A DNA stretch of 64,000 nucleotides from Thiobacillus sp. (lineage in GTDB: Bacteria > Pseudomonadota > Gammaproteobacteria > Burkholderiales > Thiobacillaceae): contig JAIBEI010000025.1 in NCBI GenBank assembly GCA_019459055.1, positions 1-64,000 of the forward strand, read 5' to 3'. The notes under the pieces were generated by a model. It worked only from the letters and a program-made list of their open reading frames with translations. It was not told the DNA's origin and searched no databases. Positions 1 to 10,100 of the stretch are shown piece after piece (the first letter of the stretch is position 1; each line of letters opens with the position of its first letter). The translations under genes and the position numbers were made by a program.

Positions 1-142
1 TTTCTTTAGCGCTTTTCTAGTGCGTTCTTCCCGGCCCGCTCCTACAAAATCCATTGGAATTTGGGTTGAACACGTTGTAGCAGGCCGAATGCAACGGCGT
101 ATCTCGGTCATCCCTTTTGAGTCTTTCGTTTGGAGCGATGAG

Positions 143-2623
143 ATGGATATGAGTACGCCCACGGGACACGGTCCCAGGATGAAGCTGGTCATGGTCGGCA
201 ACGGCATGGCCGGGGTGCGCACGCTGGAGGAGCTGCTGAAGCTGGCGCCCGACCTCTACGACATCACGGTGTTCGGCGCCGAGCCGCACCCCAACTACAA
301 CCGCATCCTGCTGTCGCCGGTGCTGGCGGGCGAGCAGACGGTCGACGACATCGTGCTGAACCCGCTCGACTGGTACCGCGAAAACAACATCGCGCTGCAC
401 CTGGGCAGGAGGGTGGTGAAGATCGATCGCTTGGCACGTGCGGTCGAGGCCGACGACGGCACCCGCGCCGACTACGACCGTCTGCTGCTCGCCACCGGTT
501 CCACGCCCTTCATCCTGCCGGTGCCGGGCGCCGACCTCGACGGCGTTGTCAGCTTCCGCGACATCGCCGATGTCGACGCGATGATTCGCGCCGCCGGTCA
601 GTATCGCCACGCCGTCGTCATCGGCGGCGGCCTCCTCGGCCTGGAAGCGGCCAACGGCCTGATGAAGCGAGGCATGGACGTGACCGTGGTGCACATCGCC
701 CCCTGGCTGATGGAGCGCCAGCTCGACGAGCCCGCCGCGCGCCTGCTGCAAAAAAGCCTGGAAGAAAAGGGCATGAAGTTCCTGCTGAAGAAGCAGACGG
801 CCGAGCTGGTGCGTGGAGAGAGCGGGAGAGTAGCCGCGATCAAATTCAAGCCTGACCTGAGCAACGTCGAAGGTGACGGCGATTCCGCCCCCGCCGACCT
901 GGTGGTGATGGCGGTGGGCATCCGCCCCAACACCGAGCTCGCCGAATCCGCCGGGCTGCACTGCAACCGCGGCATCGTGGTGAACGACACGCTGCAGACC
1001 TTCGACCCGCGCATCTATTCCATCGGCGAATGCGCCGCGCATCGCGGCATCGCCTACGGCCTGGTCGCGCCGCTGTTCGAGCAGGCCAAGGTCTGCGCCA
1101 ACCATCTGGCGCACTACGGCATCGGCCGCTACCAGGGTTCGGTCACCTCGACCAAGCTCAAGGTCACCGGCATCGACCTGTTCTCCGCCGGCGATTTCAG
1201 CGGCGGCAAGGGCACCGAGGCGATCCTCTATTCCGACCCCCTGGGCGGCGTCTACAAGAAGCTCGTCATCAAGGACGACAAACTGGTCGGCGGCGTGATG
1301 ATCGGCGATACCGTCGACGGCGCCTGGTATTTCTCGCTGCTGCGCGACGGCAAGAACGTCAGCGAATTGCGCGACCACCTGATGTTCGGCCAGGACCACT
1401 GCGGCAACCTCGGCCACCAGGGCATCAACCGCGCCGCGACCATGACCGACGACATGGAGGTGTGCGGCTGCAACGGCGCGTGCAAGGGCGACATCGTCAA
1501 GGCGATCCGCGAGAAGGGCCTGTTCACGCTGGAGGACGTGCGGAAGCACACCAAGGCGTCCTCTTCGTGCGGCTCGTGCACGGGGCTGGTCGAGCAGATC
1601 CTGGCGGTCACCGCGGGCGGCGATTATTCCGCCGCACCGAAGACCAAATCGGTGTGCGGCTGCACCGACCACACCCACGAGGAAGTCCGCGCGACGATCC
1701 GGCAGAACAAGCTGTTGACGATTCCGCAGGTGATGAACTTCATGGAATGGCGCACCCCAAACGGCTGCGCGTCCTGCCGGCCGGCGCTCAACTATTATCT
1801 GATCGCCGCCTGGCCGGGCGAGGCGGAGGACGATCCGCAATCGCGCTTCATCAACGAACGCGCCCACGCCAACATCCAGAAGGACGGCACCTATTCGGTG
1901 ATCCCGCGCATGTGGGGCGGCAACACGACGCCGTCCGAGCTGCGCCGCATCGCCGAGGTCGCCGAGAAATACAGCATCCCGGCAATCCACGTCACCGGCG
2001 GCCAGCGCATCGACCTGCTCGGCGTGAAGAAGGAGGACCTGCCGAAGGTGTGGGCCGACCTCGACATGCCATCTGGCCACGCCTACGGCAAGGCCCTGCG
2101 CACGGTGAAGACCTGCGTCGGCTCGGAATGGTGCCGCTTCGGCACCCAGAACTCGACGCAGATGGGGATCGATCTGGAGAAGGTCTTCTTCAAGATGTGG
2201 GCGCCGCACAAGGTCAAGCTTGCGGTGTCGGGCTGCCCGCGCAACTGCGCCGAAGTCGCGATCAAGGACGTCGGCATCATCGGCGTCGATTCCGGCTGGG
2301 AAATCTACGTCGCCGGCAACGGCGGCATCAAGACCGAAGTCGCGCAGTTCCTGGTCAAGCTCAAAACCCCGGACGAAGTGCTGGAGTACACCGGCGCCTT
2401 TTTGCAGCTGTACCGCGAGGAGGCGCGCTACCTCGACCGCACCGTGCACTACGTCGCGCGCGTCGGCCTCGACTACGTGAAGAAGAAAATTCTCGACGAC
2501 GCCGAAGGCCGCCGCGCGCTGTACGAGCGCCTGCTGTTCGCGCTGTCGGTCGAGCGCGACCCGTGGGTCGAGCGCGCCAAAGACGGCAAGCAGAAGCATG
2601 AATTCGAAACCATATCCGCCTGA
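143..2623 (+). CDS. nirB: Assimilatory nitrite reductase [NAD(P)H], large subunit
   Basis: Reduces nitrite to ammonium in the cytoplasm with electrons from NAD(P)H through FAD, Fe-S and siroheme. An N-terminal FAD motif VGNGMAG lies at about residues 18-24 and a NAD motif GGGLLGLEAANG near 160. BFD-type [2Fe-2S] cysteines CGCNGACKG and CGSCTG lie at about 440-480, followed by a second BFD-like region (GCASC). Siroheme/[4Fe-4S] ligands are in CVGSEWC and SGCPRNC at about 658-700. The ORF track opens at 20, but the first plausible start is the ATG at 143, preceded by GGAG at 132-135; this gives 826 aa, normal for NirB. nirD follows after 14 nt. No convincing promoter is visible in the 142 nt available upstream. 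Confidence 0.96.
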   Translation: MDMSTPTGHGPRMKLVMVGNGMAGVRTLEELLKLAPDLYDITVFGAEPHPNYNRILLSPVLAGEQTVDDIVLNPLDWYRENNIALHLGRRVVKIDRLARAVEADDGTRADYDRLLLATGSTPFILPVPGADLDGVVSFRDIADVDAMIRAAGQYRHAVVIGGGLLGLEAANGLMKRGMDVTVVHIAPWLMERQLDEPAARLLQKSLEEKGMKFLLKKQTAELVRGESGRVAAIKFKPDLSNVEGDGDSAPADLVVMAVGIRPNTELAESAGLHCNRGIVVNDTLQTFDPRIYSIGECAAHRGIAYGLVAPLFEQAKVCANHLAHYGIGRYQGSVTSTKLKVTGIDLFSAGDFSGGKGTEAILYSDPLGGVYKKLVIKDDKLVGGVMIGDTVDGAWYFSLLRDGKNVSELRDHLMFGQDHCGNLGHQGINRAATMTDDMEVCGCNGACKGDIVKAIREKGLFTLEDVRKHTKASSSCGSCTGLVEQILAVTAGGDYSAAPKTKSVCGCTDHTHEEVRATIRQNKLLTIPQVMNFMEWRTPNGCASCRPALNYYLIAAWPGEAEDDPQSRFINERAHANIQKDGTYSVIPRMWGGNTTPSELRRIAEVAEKYSIPAIHVTGGQRIDLLGVKKEDLPKVWADLDMPSGHAYGKALRTVKTCVGSEWCRFGTQNSTQMGIDLEKVFFKMWAPHKVKLAVSGCPRNCAEVAIKDVGIIGVDSGWEIYVAGNGGIKTEVAQFLVKLKTPDEVLEYTGAFLQLYREEARYLDRTVHYVARVGLDYVKKKILDDAEGRRALYERLLFALSVERDPWVERAKDGKQKHEFETISA

Positions 2624-2637
2624 AGAAAGAGCAGAAC

Positions 2638-2985
2638 ATGAATAACTGGACCGACATCCTGGATGTGAACGACATCCCCCCACTCGGCGCCCGCGTGGTG
2701 CGCCACGGCAGCCTCGACATTGCCGTGTTCCGCACCGACGACGACGAAATCTTCGCGCTGGAAGACCGCTGCCCGCACAAGGGCGGACCGCTGTCGCAGG
2801 GCATCGTGCACGGCCGCAGGGTGACCTGCCCGATGCACGGCTGGAACGTCGAGCTCGATTCCGGGCAGGCGGTGGCGCCCGACCAGGGCTGCGCGCGCGA
2901 ATTCCCCGTGCGGGTCGAGAACGGCCGCGTGTCGCTGGACTTCGCCGGCAGCGTGCAGCGCCCTGCCTGTTCCTGCCGCGACTGA
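2638..2985 (+). CDS. nirD: Nitrite reductase small subunit, Rieske type
   Basis: Small partner of NirB, 115 aa, in the same operon. It has a Rieske-like fold with CPH near residue 45 and CPMH near residue 63, so all four [2Fe-2S] ligands (CxH, CxxH) are present. The E. coli NirD lacks these ligands, so this is the Rieske-retaining form found in many assimilatory systems and may carry a cluster for electron transfer. A GAAAGAG-type ribosome site precedes the ATG, and the spacing to nirB and the transporter gene indicates one transcript. Confidence 0.93.
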   Translation: MNNWTDILDVNDIPPLGARVVRHGSLDIAVFRTDDDEIFALEDRCPHKGGPLSQGIVHGRRVTCPMHGWNVELDSGQAVAPDQGCAREFPVRVENGRVSLDFAGSVQRPACSCRD

Positions 2986-3003
2986 AACCCTACGGAGACA
3001 ACC

Positions 3004-4215
3004 ATGACACGCGACTTCTGGAAGGCGGGCCATCCGCCGACGCTTCTCGCCGCATTTCTGTATTTCGACGTCGCCTTCATGGTGTGGGTGATGCTCGGCC
3101 CGCTGGGGGTGCAGATCGCCGAATCGCTCGGCCTCAACGCCGCGCAGAAGGGCATGATGGTCGCCACCCCGGTGCTGGCGGGCGCGCTGCTGCGCCTCGT
3201 CATGGGCATCCTGGTCGACCATCTGAAGCCGAAACGCGCCGGCCTGATCGGCCAGCTCATCGTCATGGCCGCGCTGGCCTGGGCCTGGCTGTTCGGTATC
3301 CACAGCTACCGCGAGATCCTCGTGCTCGGGGTGGCGCTCGGCTTCGCCGGCGCGGCCTTTGCCGTGGCGCTGCCGCTGGCTTCGCGCTGGTATCCGCCGC
3401 AGCATCAGGGCACCGCGCTGGGCATCGCCGGCGCCGGCAATTCCGGCACCGTGCTGGCGGCGCTGTTCGCGCCCGGGTTGGCGGTGGCCTACGGCTGGGG
3501 CAATGTGTTCGGGCTGGCGCTGATTCCGCTGGGCCTGGCTTTCCTGGTGTATCTGGTGTTCGCCAAGGATGCCCCCGATTGCCCGCAGCCCAAATCCCTG
3601 CGCCAGTACATGAACGTGCTCAAGGACCGCGATGCGTGGTGGTTCATGTTCTTCTACTTCGTCACCTTCGGCGGCTTCGTCGGGCTGGCATCCAGCCTCA
3701 CCATCTACTTCAACGACCAGTACGGCATGGCGCCGGTGCAGGCGGGCTACTTCACCGCCGCCTGCGTGTTCGCCGGCTCGCTGGTGCGGCCCATGGGCGG
3801 CATGCTGGCCGACCGCATCGGCGGCATCCGCACCCTGCTCGCCATGTATATGCTCGCCGGAATCTTCCTCATCATCGTCAGCTTCGGTACCCCCAGCGCA
3901 GGCCTGGCGCTCGCCGGATTCATGCTGGCGATGGGCAGCCTGGGCGTGGGCAACGGCGCGGTGTTCCAGCTGGTGCCGCAGCGCTTCCGCAAAGAGATCG
4001 GCGTGATGACCGGCCTGGTCGGCATGGCCGGCGGCGTCGGCGGCTTCTACCTGGCCGCCAGCCTGGGCTACCTCAAAGGGCAGACCGGCGACTATCAGCA
4101 GGGCCTGCTGATCTTTGCCGGATTGTGTTTTGTCGCCCTGGTCGGACTGTCCAAAGTGAAGACCCGCTGGCGCACCACCTGGGGGGCGGTGGCGGTGTCG
4201 GGCGCACGAGTCTAG
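3004..4215 (+). CDS. MFS nitrate/nitrite transporter (NarK/NasA family)
   Basis: A 403-aa hydrophobic protein with about 12 membrane segments and a major-facilitator signature. It carries glycine-rich nitrate-signature stretches (GIAGAGNSGTV near 140 and GMAGGVGGFYLA near 340), typical of nitrate/nitrite porters. It starts 18 nt after nirD behind a GGAGACAACC ribosome site. In this context it supplies nitrate or nitrite to the assimilatory pathway. NasA-like uptake is more likely than respiratory nitrite export, but sequence alone does not fix the direction of transport. A heptamer repeat array follows immediately. Confidence 0.9.
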   Translation: MTRDFWKAGHPPTLLAAFLYFDVAFMVWVMLGPLGVQIAESLGLNAAQKGMMVATPVLAGALLRLVMGILVDHLKPKRAGLIGQLIVMAALAWAWLFGIHSYREILVLGVALGFAGAAFAVALPLASRWYPPQHQGTALGIAGAGNSGTVLAALFAPGLAVAYGWGNVFGLALIPLGLAFLVYLVFAKDAPDCPQPKSLRQYMNVLKDRDAWWFMFFYFVTFGGFVGLASSLTIYFNDQYGMAPVQAGYFTAACVFAGSLVRPMGGMLADRIGGIRTLLAMYMLAGIFLIIVSFGTPSAGLALAGFMLAMGSLGVGNGAVFQLVPQRFRKEIGVMTGLVGMAGGVGGFYLAASLGYLKGQTGDYQQGLLIFAGLCFVALVGLSKVKTRWRTTWGAVAVSGARV

Positions 4216-4338
4216 GAGAGAGGGTGAGGGGTGAGGGGATAGGCGTTAGAGGGTGGGTTGCACCGCACCTCACTATACTCACCCCTCACCCCTCACCCCT
4301 CACCCCTCACCCCTCACCCCTCACCCCTCACCCCTCCC
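4214..4338. repeat. Inverted heptamer array H1
   Basis: A G-rich left arm (AGGGTGAGGGGTGAGGGG, about 4219-4240) is followed after a short core by a C-rich right arm of about eight tandem CACCCCT heptamers (4280-4336). The right arm ends one base before the ATG of the kinase gene. The arms are complementary, so the transcript could fold into a long hairpin over the kinase ribosome-binding region; no other Shine-Dalgarno sequence is visible there. Confidence 0.85.
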
Positions 4339-6018
4339 ATGCCCCTGACCCTCCAATTCGGCTACGCCACCGCCACCGGGCCGCGCGAGCGTAACGAGGA
4401 TTACGGCGGCTTCGCCGAGCCGGATGCGCGGCTGGCGGCGACCAAGGGGATGCTTGCCGTGGTCGCCGATGGCGTGTCCGGCGGGTCGCATGGCCGCGAG
4501 GCGGCCGAGTCCTCGGTGCGCAATCTGCTGGCCGATTACTACGCCACGCCCGACACCTGGGAAATTCCGCGCGCGCTGGGAACGGTGCTGGGCGCCATCA
4601 ATCGCTGGCTGCATGGGCAGACCGCGTCGCGCGTCGATGCGGGCGGCATGGCGACCACGCTCACCGCGCTGGTGCTGCGCGGCCGCCGCTATCACTATGC
4701 CCACGTCGGCGACAGCCGGCTGTATCGCCTGCGCGGCGAAACGCTCGACGCACTGACCACCGACCACGTGTGGGAAACCCCCGGCATGTCGCATGTGCTG
4801 AAACGCGCGCTCGGACTCGATACCCATGTGTTGCCGGACTTCGGCGAAGGCGAACTCGCGCCAGGCGATATTTTTCTGCTGGTGTGCGACGGCGTGTGGG
4901 AGCCGCTCGGCCAGTTGGAGCTGCATCGTCTGTTGAAGCTGCACGACGCGCCGCAGCGTGCCGCCGATGCCCTAGTGGCGGCGGCCCACGCCCGTGGCGG
5001 GCAGGACAACGCCAGCGCCCTGGTGGCGCGTGTCGTCGCGGTGGGCGAGGCCGACGCCCCGCTCACCGAGGCCCACGACCTGCCGCTGCCGGGCAAGCTC
5101 AAGCCCGGTGCGCGCCTCGACGACTTCATTGTCGAAGCCGAACTCCACAGCAGCCGCGACTCCCTGATTTATCGCGCGCGCCATGCCGAAACCGGGCAGC
5201 GCTGGGCGCTCAAAACCCTGCAGCCGGTATTGCAGGGCGACGCCGACGCCGCGTGCCGGCTGCTCGCCGAAGAGTGGTTCCTGAAGCGGGTGCACTCGCA
5301 TTATTTCCCCGACGTTCTGCCGCTGCCCGGGCGCAATTTTCTCTATTTCGCGGTGCGCTATTTCGAAGGCGCGACGCTGCAGGACAAGCTCGACGCCGGC
5401 CAGCATTTTTCGCCGGTCGAGGTGGTCACCCTCGCCATTCGCGTGCTGAAGGGACTCGCTGCGCTGCACCGGCTCGACATCGTCCATCGCGACCTCAAGC
5501 CCGCCAACCTGCACGTCGACGCCGAAGGCAAGCTGCGTATCCTGGACCTGGGCGTGGCGCGCTGCCCCACCCTCGACGCGCGCGAAGACCACGCCCAGCC
5601 CGGCACCCCCAGCTTCATGGCGCCCGAGCTGTTCAGCGGAGCGGAAGCCAGCGTGCAAACCGATCTCTACGCGGTCGGTGCGACCCTGTATCACCTGCTC
5701 ACGCGCAAATACCCGTACGGCGAAATCGAGCCGTTCCAGCATCCAAAATTTGGCGAACCGGTGCCGCCCGCCCGCACCCGTCCCGACCTGCCGCCCTGGC
5801 TGGAAAACGTCCTCCTGAAAGCCGTCGCGCGCGATCCCGCGCAACGTTTCGAGACCGCCGAAGAAATGCTGCTCGCCCTGGAACGCGGCGAAGCCAATCC
5901 CCTCCTGCGTCGCCGCACCCCCCTGATCGAGCGCTCCCCGGCGGGCGCCTGGCCGCTCGTCGCAGCCGTTTCGATCACGCTGAATCTGCTGTTGCTGTTT
6001 TTGCTGCTGGCAAGCTGA
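4339..6018 (+). CDS. Fused PP2C-type phosphatase / Ser-Thr protein kinase
   Basis: A bifunctional signalling protein of 559 aa. Residues about 1-235 form a PP2C phosphatase domain: ERNEDYGG, VADGVSGG, HVGDSRLYRL, VCDGVWE and QDNASAL supply the metal-binding aspartates. Residues about 255-525 form a eukaryotic-type kinase with HRDLKPANLH, DLGVA in place of DFG, and APELFSG. A C-terminal hydrophobic segment (SITLNLLLLFLLLAS) anchors it in the membrane. The ATG at 4339 is preferred because upstream ORF-track residues are encoded only by the heptamer repeat (PLTPHPS). Fusions like this recur beside nitrate-assimilation genes; the substrate is unknown. Confidence 0.88.
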   Translation: MPLTLQFGYATATGPRERNEDYGGFAEPDARLAATKGMLAVVADGVSGGSHGREAAESSVRNLLADYYATPDTWEIPRALGTVLGAINRWLHGQTASRVDAGGMATTLTALVLRGRRYHYAHVGDSRLYRLRGETLDALTTDHVWETPGMSHVLKRALGLDTHVLPDFGEGELAPGDIFLLVCDGVWEPLGQLELHRLLKLHDAPQRAADALVAAAHARGGQDNASALVARVVAVGEADAPLTEAHDLPLPGKLKPGARLDDFIVEAELHSSRDSLIYRARHAETGQRWALKTLQPVLQGDADAACRLLAEEWFLKRVHSHYFPDVLPLPGRNFLYFAVRYFEGATLQDKLDAGQHFSPVEVVTLAIRVLKGLAALHRLDIVHRDLKPANLHVDAEGKLRILDLGVARCPTLDAREDHAQPGTPSFMAPELFSGAEASVQTDLYAVGATLYHLLTRKYPYGEIEPFQHPKFGEPVPPARTRPDLPPWLENVLLKAVARDPAQRFETAEEMLLALERGEANPLLRRRTPLIERSPAGAWPLVAAVSITLNLLLLFLLLAS

Positions 6019-6359
6019 CTGCCCGACGAACCGGGGCATTCAAGGAACGGTGCGTATTGGCCCCGCTTCCGTCATTCGCGTGCAATGTGTTGATCGGCCG
6101 GTCGTCGGCCATTGCGGTCACTCCTGACCCACCACAACCGGACACTTATCAATGTCCGCTTACAAAGATGCCGAATCGTCGCTTTCGGCCTAAGAGCCAA
6201 GTTGCGTTTTTCAAGCTGGCACGAGCCAGCCACGGCACCGTCACATGGCCAAAAGTAATTGATTTCAACCCTGACGCCCTTTACCTCGAAGACCAACTTG
6301 CGAAGCCCGAAGTTACCCTGCTACCTTGACCTGTTAACTGTGAGAGAGATATTGGCTCG
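6019..6359. other. Intergenic stretch at the entry to the accessory segment
   Basis: About 340 nt with no supported gene. Base composition drops in GC from left to right compared with the nir operon. Short ORFs in both strands overlap each other and have no recognisable product. No clear terminator hairpin with a T-run was seen after the kinase gene. Confidence 0.5.
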
Positions 6360-7079
6360 ATGGAAACCAGATCTGAAACCTACAAACGCCTAAAGAAAGC
6401 GTTGGATGATAATCCAGGGCATAGGTATTGCATCCGGATGATGCTTCATGAGCGGAGCTTTCATATTTTCGGAGGCAATTTCGCGGATTTGATACGCGTC
6501 TTGAACTTCATAGAAGACCCCAACAGCATCACTAAGGTGTGGGCAGACGACAGGCGTCAGGATCAGACATTCTTTCATCGAGAGGTTGTCCGATATTTTC
6601 ACAATTTTCTTTCGGCTGCTCGCTCCCTTGTCGAACACACACGCATATTTATGGAGGATGCGCATGGAGGTCAGCCGGTTCACGCACGCTACGCCCAGAA
6701 GGTGACAGAACAATTCGCCAATGATGCGATGAGCCGTTTCGTACAAGACCTGCGCAACTACTTTCTTCACAAGGGCGTTCCGGCGTCAAAAATGCAACTC
6801 TCGCTCAACGTGGAATCTTGCGCGCCCCCAGTTTCGAAGGTGCTGTTAAAAACACCAGAACTCCGAAAGTGGACCAATTGGTCTCAGAAAGGCAAGGAAT
6901 ACCTCAATGAGTGCCCGGAGGAGTTCCCTCTACGAGAGGTTGTCGAGGCGTATCAAATGAAGACCGTAGATTTTTATACGTGGTTTCGTCGTGAACTGGA
7001 TGATTTGCACAGAGAGGAACTAACAATGTATGAGGCATTGCGAAAGGAAATCACCGATTTCGAAAATACCGCTCCCTAA
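6360..7079 (+). CDS. HEPN-like hypothetical protein
   Basis: A 239-aa soluble, largely helical protein that I do not recognise as a named family. It carries DLRNYFLHKG at about 131-139, which matches the HEPN RNase signature R-N-x3-H (R132, H137). The gene is poorer in GC than the surrounding operons and stands alone between the nitrate-assimilation operon and the large convergent helicase gene, which points to horizontal acquisition. By inference it could be an RNase-type effector or an abortive-infection component. The single motif is short, so a chance match is possible. Confidence 0.6.
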   Translation: METRSETYKRLKKALDDNPGHRYCIRMMLHERSFHIFGGNFADLIRVLNFIEDPNSITKVWADDRRQDQTFFHREVVRYFHNFLSAARSLVEHTRIFMEDAHGGQPVHARYAQKVTEQFANDAMSRFVQDLRNYFLHKGVPASKMQLSLNVESCAPPVSKVLLKTPELRKWTNWSQKGKEYLNECPEEFPLREVVEAYQMKTVDFYTWFRRELDDLHREELTMYEALRKEITDFENTAP

Positions 7080-7193
7080 CACAGTGGTCAAAGGGGCAAT
7101 TCGCGTAAGGCGTAATGTAAGGTGCCCATATAAGTTGTAAGTGAAGCGCATTGGAGCGGATGTTTTCATGCAGCGCAATAATGATCGCGCCCT

Positions 7194-10100
7194 CTACGTG
7201 GGCTTAACTCGCCAAGCCCATCCGGGTAATGCTTCGAGCCGTGCTTTGCGCTCCGATGATAGGTTGTCTTTTTTTCTTCGTTGGGCGCTTACCCAACGGC
7301 CGACTCGATATCCATCTGCCGTTTTGTAAGCATCAGGAACTCTGGCATGCCCCTCACGATCTGCGAATTCCTTGAGATGGCAAAAGCCTTTTTCCCAGTT
7401 ATCTGAAAAAGGGTTCCAACTCCAACCGGGTAATGCTTCCAGCCGTGCTTTGCGCTCCGGTGGCATGCTGCTATTTCTTGCTCGCTGAGTCATAACCCAA
7501 CCACCTAGCCGGTACCCCTCTGCCGTTTTGTAACCGTCAGCAACCTTGGCATGTCCCTCTCGATCTGCGAACTCCTTGAGATAGGTAAACCCTCTTTCCC
7601 ACTGCTCTACACGAGCATCCCAACTCCAATCAGGTAATGCTTCCAACCGTACTTTGCGCTCCGGCGACATGCCGTCTTTTGTTGTTCGTTGCTGATAAAC
7701 CCAGTTACCGACTCGATATCCATCTGCCGCTTTGAAAGCGTAAGGAACCTTGGAATGTCCCTCTCGATCTGAAAATTCTTTGAGATAGCGAAACCCTTCC
7801 TCCCACATTTCTGCACGAGCATCCCAACTCCACCCGGGTAATGCTTCCAGCCGTGCTTTGCGCTCCGATGATCGGCTGTCTTTTGCTGCGCGTTGGTTAT
7901 TTACCCAATTACTAAGGGGGTATCCATCTGCCGTTTTGTAATCTTGAAAGACCTTGGTATGCCCCTCTCGATCTGCGAAGTCCTTAAGATAGCGAAATCC
8001 CTTTTCCCAATTATCTGCATGTGCATCCCAACTCCAACCGGGTAATGCTTCCAGCCGTGCTTTGCGCTCTGGCGGCGCGCTGTCTTTTCTTGTTCGTTGA
8101 ACATTTACCCACTGGCCGAGTCGATATCCAACTGCTGTCTTGTATCGCGCAGAAAGTAAACAATGCCCTTTACGATCCGCAAATTCCTTGAGATAACAAA
8201 ACCCTTCTTCCCACTGCACTGCAATTACATCCCAAACCCAATCGGGTAGTGTTTCCAGCCGTGCTTTGCGCTCCGGTGACATGCTGTCTTTTGTTGTTCG
8301 TTGGTTCCCTACCCAGCGACCAACAAAATATCCATCTGCCGTTTTGTAATTGTCAGAAACCCTGACATGCCCCTCCCGTTCAGCAAACGCCTCCAACAAC
8401 CCAAACCAGAAGTTCCACGACGCCGTGACTTGCTCAACCAGATAAGTACGCAGTGCGCTGCCGAAATTCGCGTCTACTGTAGCCGGTAGGTCAATCGTGA
8501 TTTTCCCCAAGCTGCCTACGCTTCCTCCTGCCCCAGCTTTCCTACCCAGCTCAGTTCTAAATTGATCCAGTTCAAGGCTTAACACGTCGTCGTGCGCTTT
8601 CAACGCATTCAGCACATCCCAAATAGGTTTGAAGTGGCTGGCCGCTATCGTGTCTTCGGCATTTTGACCGGCTGCGATAAACACCGGCAGGACGATGGTT
8701 CCGGCCTTCTTGTCCGGGCTCAGACGAATGGCGCGACCCACGGCCTGGATGATGTCCACCTGGCTGCTGCGCGGGTCAATGAACGCCACCCCATCAAGGG
8801 AAGGCACATCCACGCCTTCAGACAAACAGCGCGCATTGCTCAGCAAGCCGCGCTCGTCTGCGCTCAGGGATTTGAGTTGGTCGAGCTTGGCCTTGCGTTT
8901 GCTGGCAGGCGTGTTGCCGGAGACGAAGTCGGTGCGCAGGGTTCCGCTGGGGCGATGTTCGTCGCTGATCCATGCCATGATTTGCCGGATGTCGGTGGTG
9001 AACGCTTCGGCGCGATTGACGCGGCTGTGGAAGCTGATGATGCGCTTGAGGTCGTAGTCCTTGATGGCTTTGAGCAGGCCGATCTGAGCGGCGAGCGATT
9101 GGCTGTCGGTCTCGATTCCCGTGCCGGTGGTGACCCATTCGCGGTTGGCGATCCACTGCGCGATGGTGGGGTCATCCACGCCGATGATGACGACGCGATA
9201 ATCGGTGAGCAGTTTGGCTTCGATGGCTTTGCCGAACGGCAGGGCATACAGCACTTCGCCAAACAGGGCGGCGTTATCCATGCCCAACACTTCGACACCG
9301 CGATCTTCGGCAGCTTTCTTGACGTTGCTGGAGTAGGTGCGCGGGGTGGCGGTGGCGAATATCCGCTTGGTGCTGCGTATCTGCGCGTTGTCGAGAATGG
9401 CGGTGAAGTCGCTGCCGGCCTTGCCCGCGCAACGGTGGGCTTCGTCCGCCACGGCCAGATCAAACGCGGGGATGGCTGGGTCGGCCTGGGCTGCGGCGAT
9501 GACAGAGGAGGATTGGTAGGTTGCGAAAACCACGCGATTGCCCGCGCCGCTGAGAAAGCGTTTTACTTCGTCGGCATCCGAGGTGACGGGAAAGGCCAGG
9601 TCGGCCACGCTGTGGATGGCTTCGTCGTTGCTTCTTGTGCCGACAGTTTGATCCGAGCAGACGCACAGCACTTCAAACGGGGTGGCAGCGGCAAACGTCC
9701 ATTCGCGCAGAAGCTGGGACAGCAGCCCCAATGACGGAACCAGAACCAGGGTGCGTTGTGCGACAAGCTGTTCCTTGATCCAGAGGGTGACGTAAGTTTT
9801 GCCCGTGCCACAGGCCATGATGATCTGGCCACGATCGGTGGTTTGCAGCCCTTGTGCAACGGCAGTGATGGCTTCGTTCTGGTGGTCGCGGGGCGTGGGG
9901 CGGACTTTGCACTTGCCTTGCAAGAGTGCGGCAAAGTTGGCGGGATAGTCCAGCGCAGAACGTTCAAAGTCGGAGAGCAGAAAACGTATGACAGGTTTTT
10001 CTTGTGCATCGCAGACTTGCTTAGCGTTGCCGCCGATGCGGTCGGTGGTGGCAATCAGCAGGCGGTGCTGGATGCTTGGCCGGTTCGATTCGCTGAGGAA

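Noticed and set aside
50-75. TGGAATTTGGGTTGA upstream of nirB as a sigma-54 promoter
   Set aside because: The -12 element reads GA instead of GC and the -24 box deviates; no leader terminator follows.
17-2683. 888-aa minus-strand ORF opposite nirB
   Set aside because: Antisense shadow of a high-GC gene; composition without domains, while the plus strand is a clear NirB.
4214-4338. CRISPR array at the heptamer tracts
   Set aside because: Units are 7 bp with no spacers and no cas genes nearby.
7141-7329. 62-aa plus-strand ORF at the helicase 3-prime end
   Set aside because: Overlaps the helicase repeats, no ribosome site, no recognisable product.
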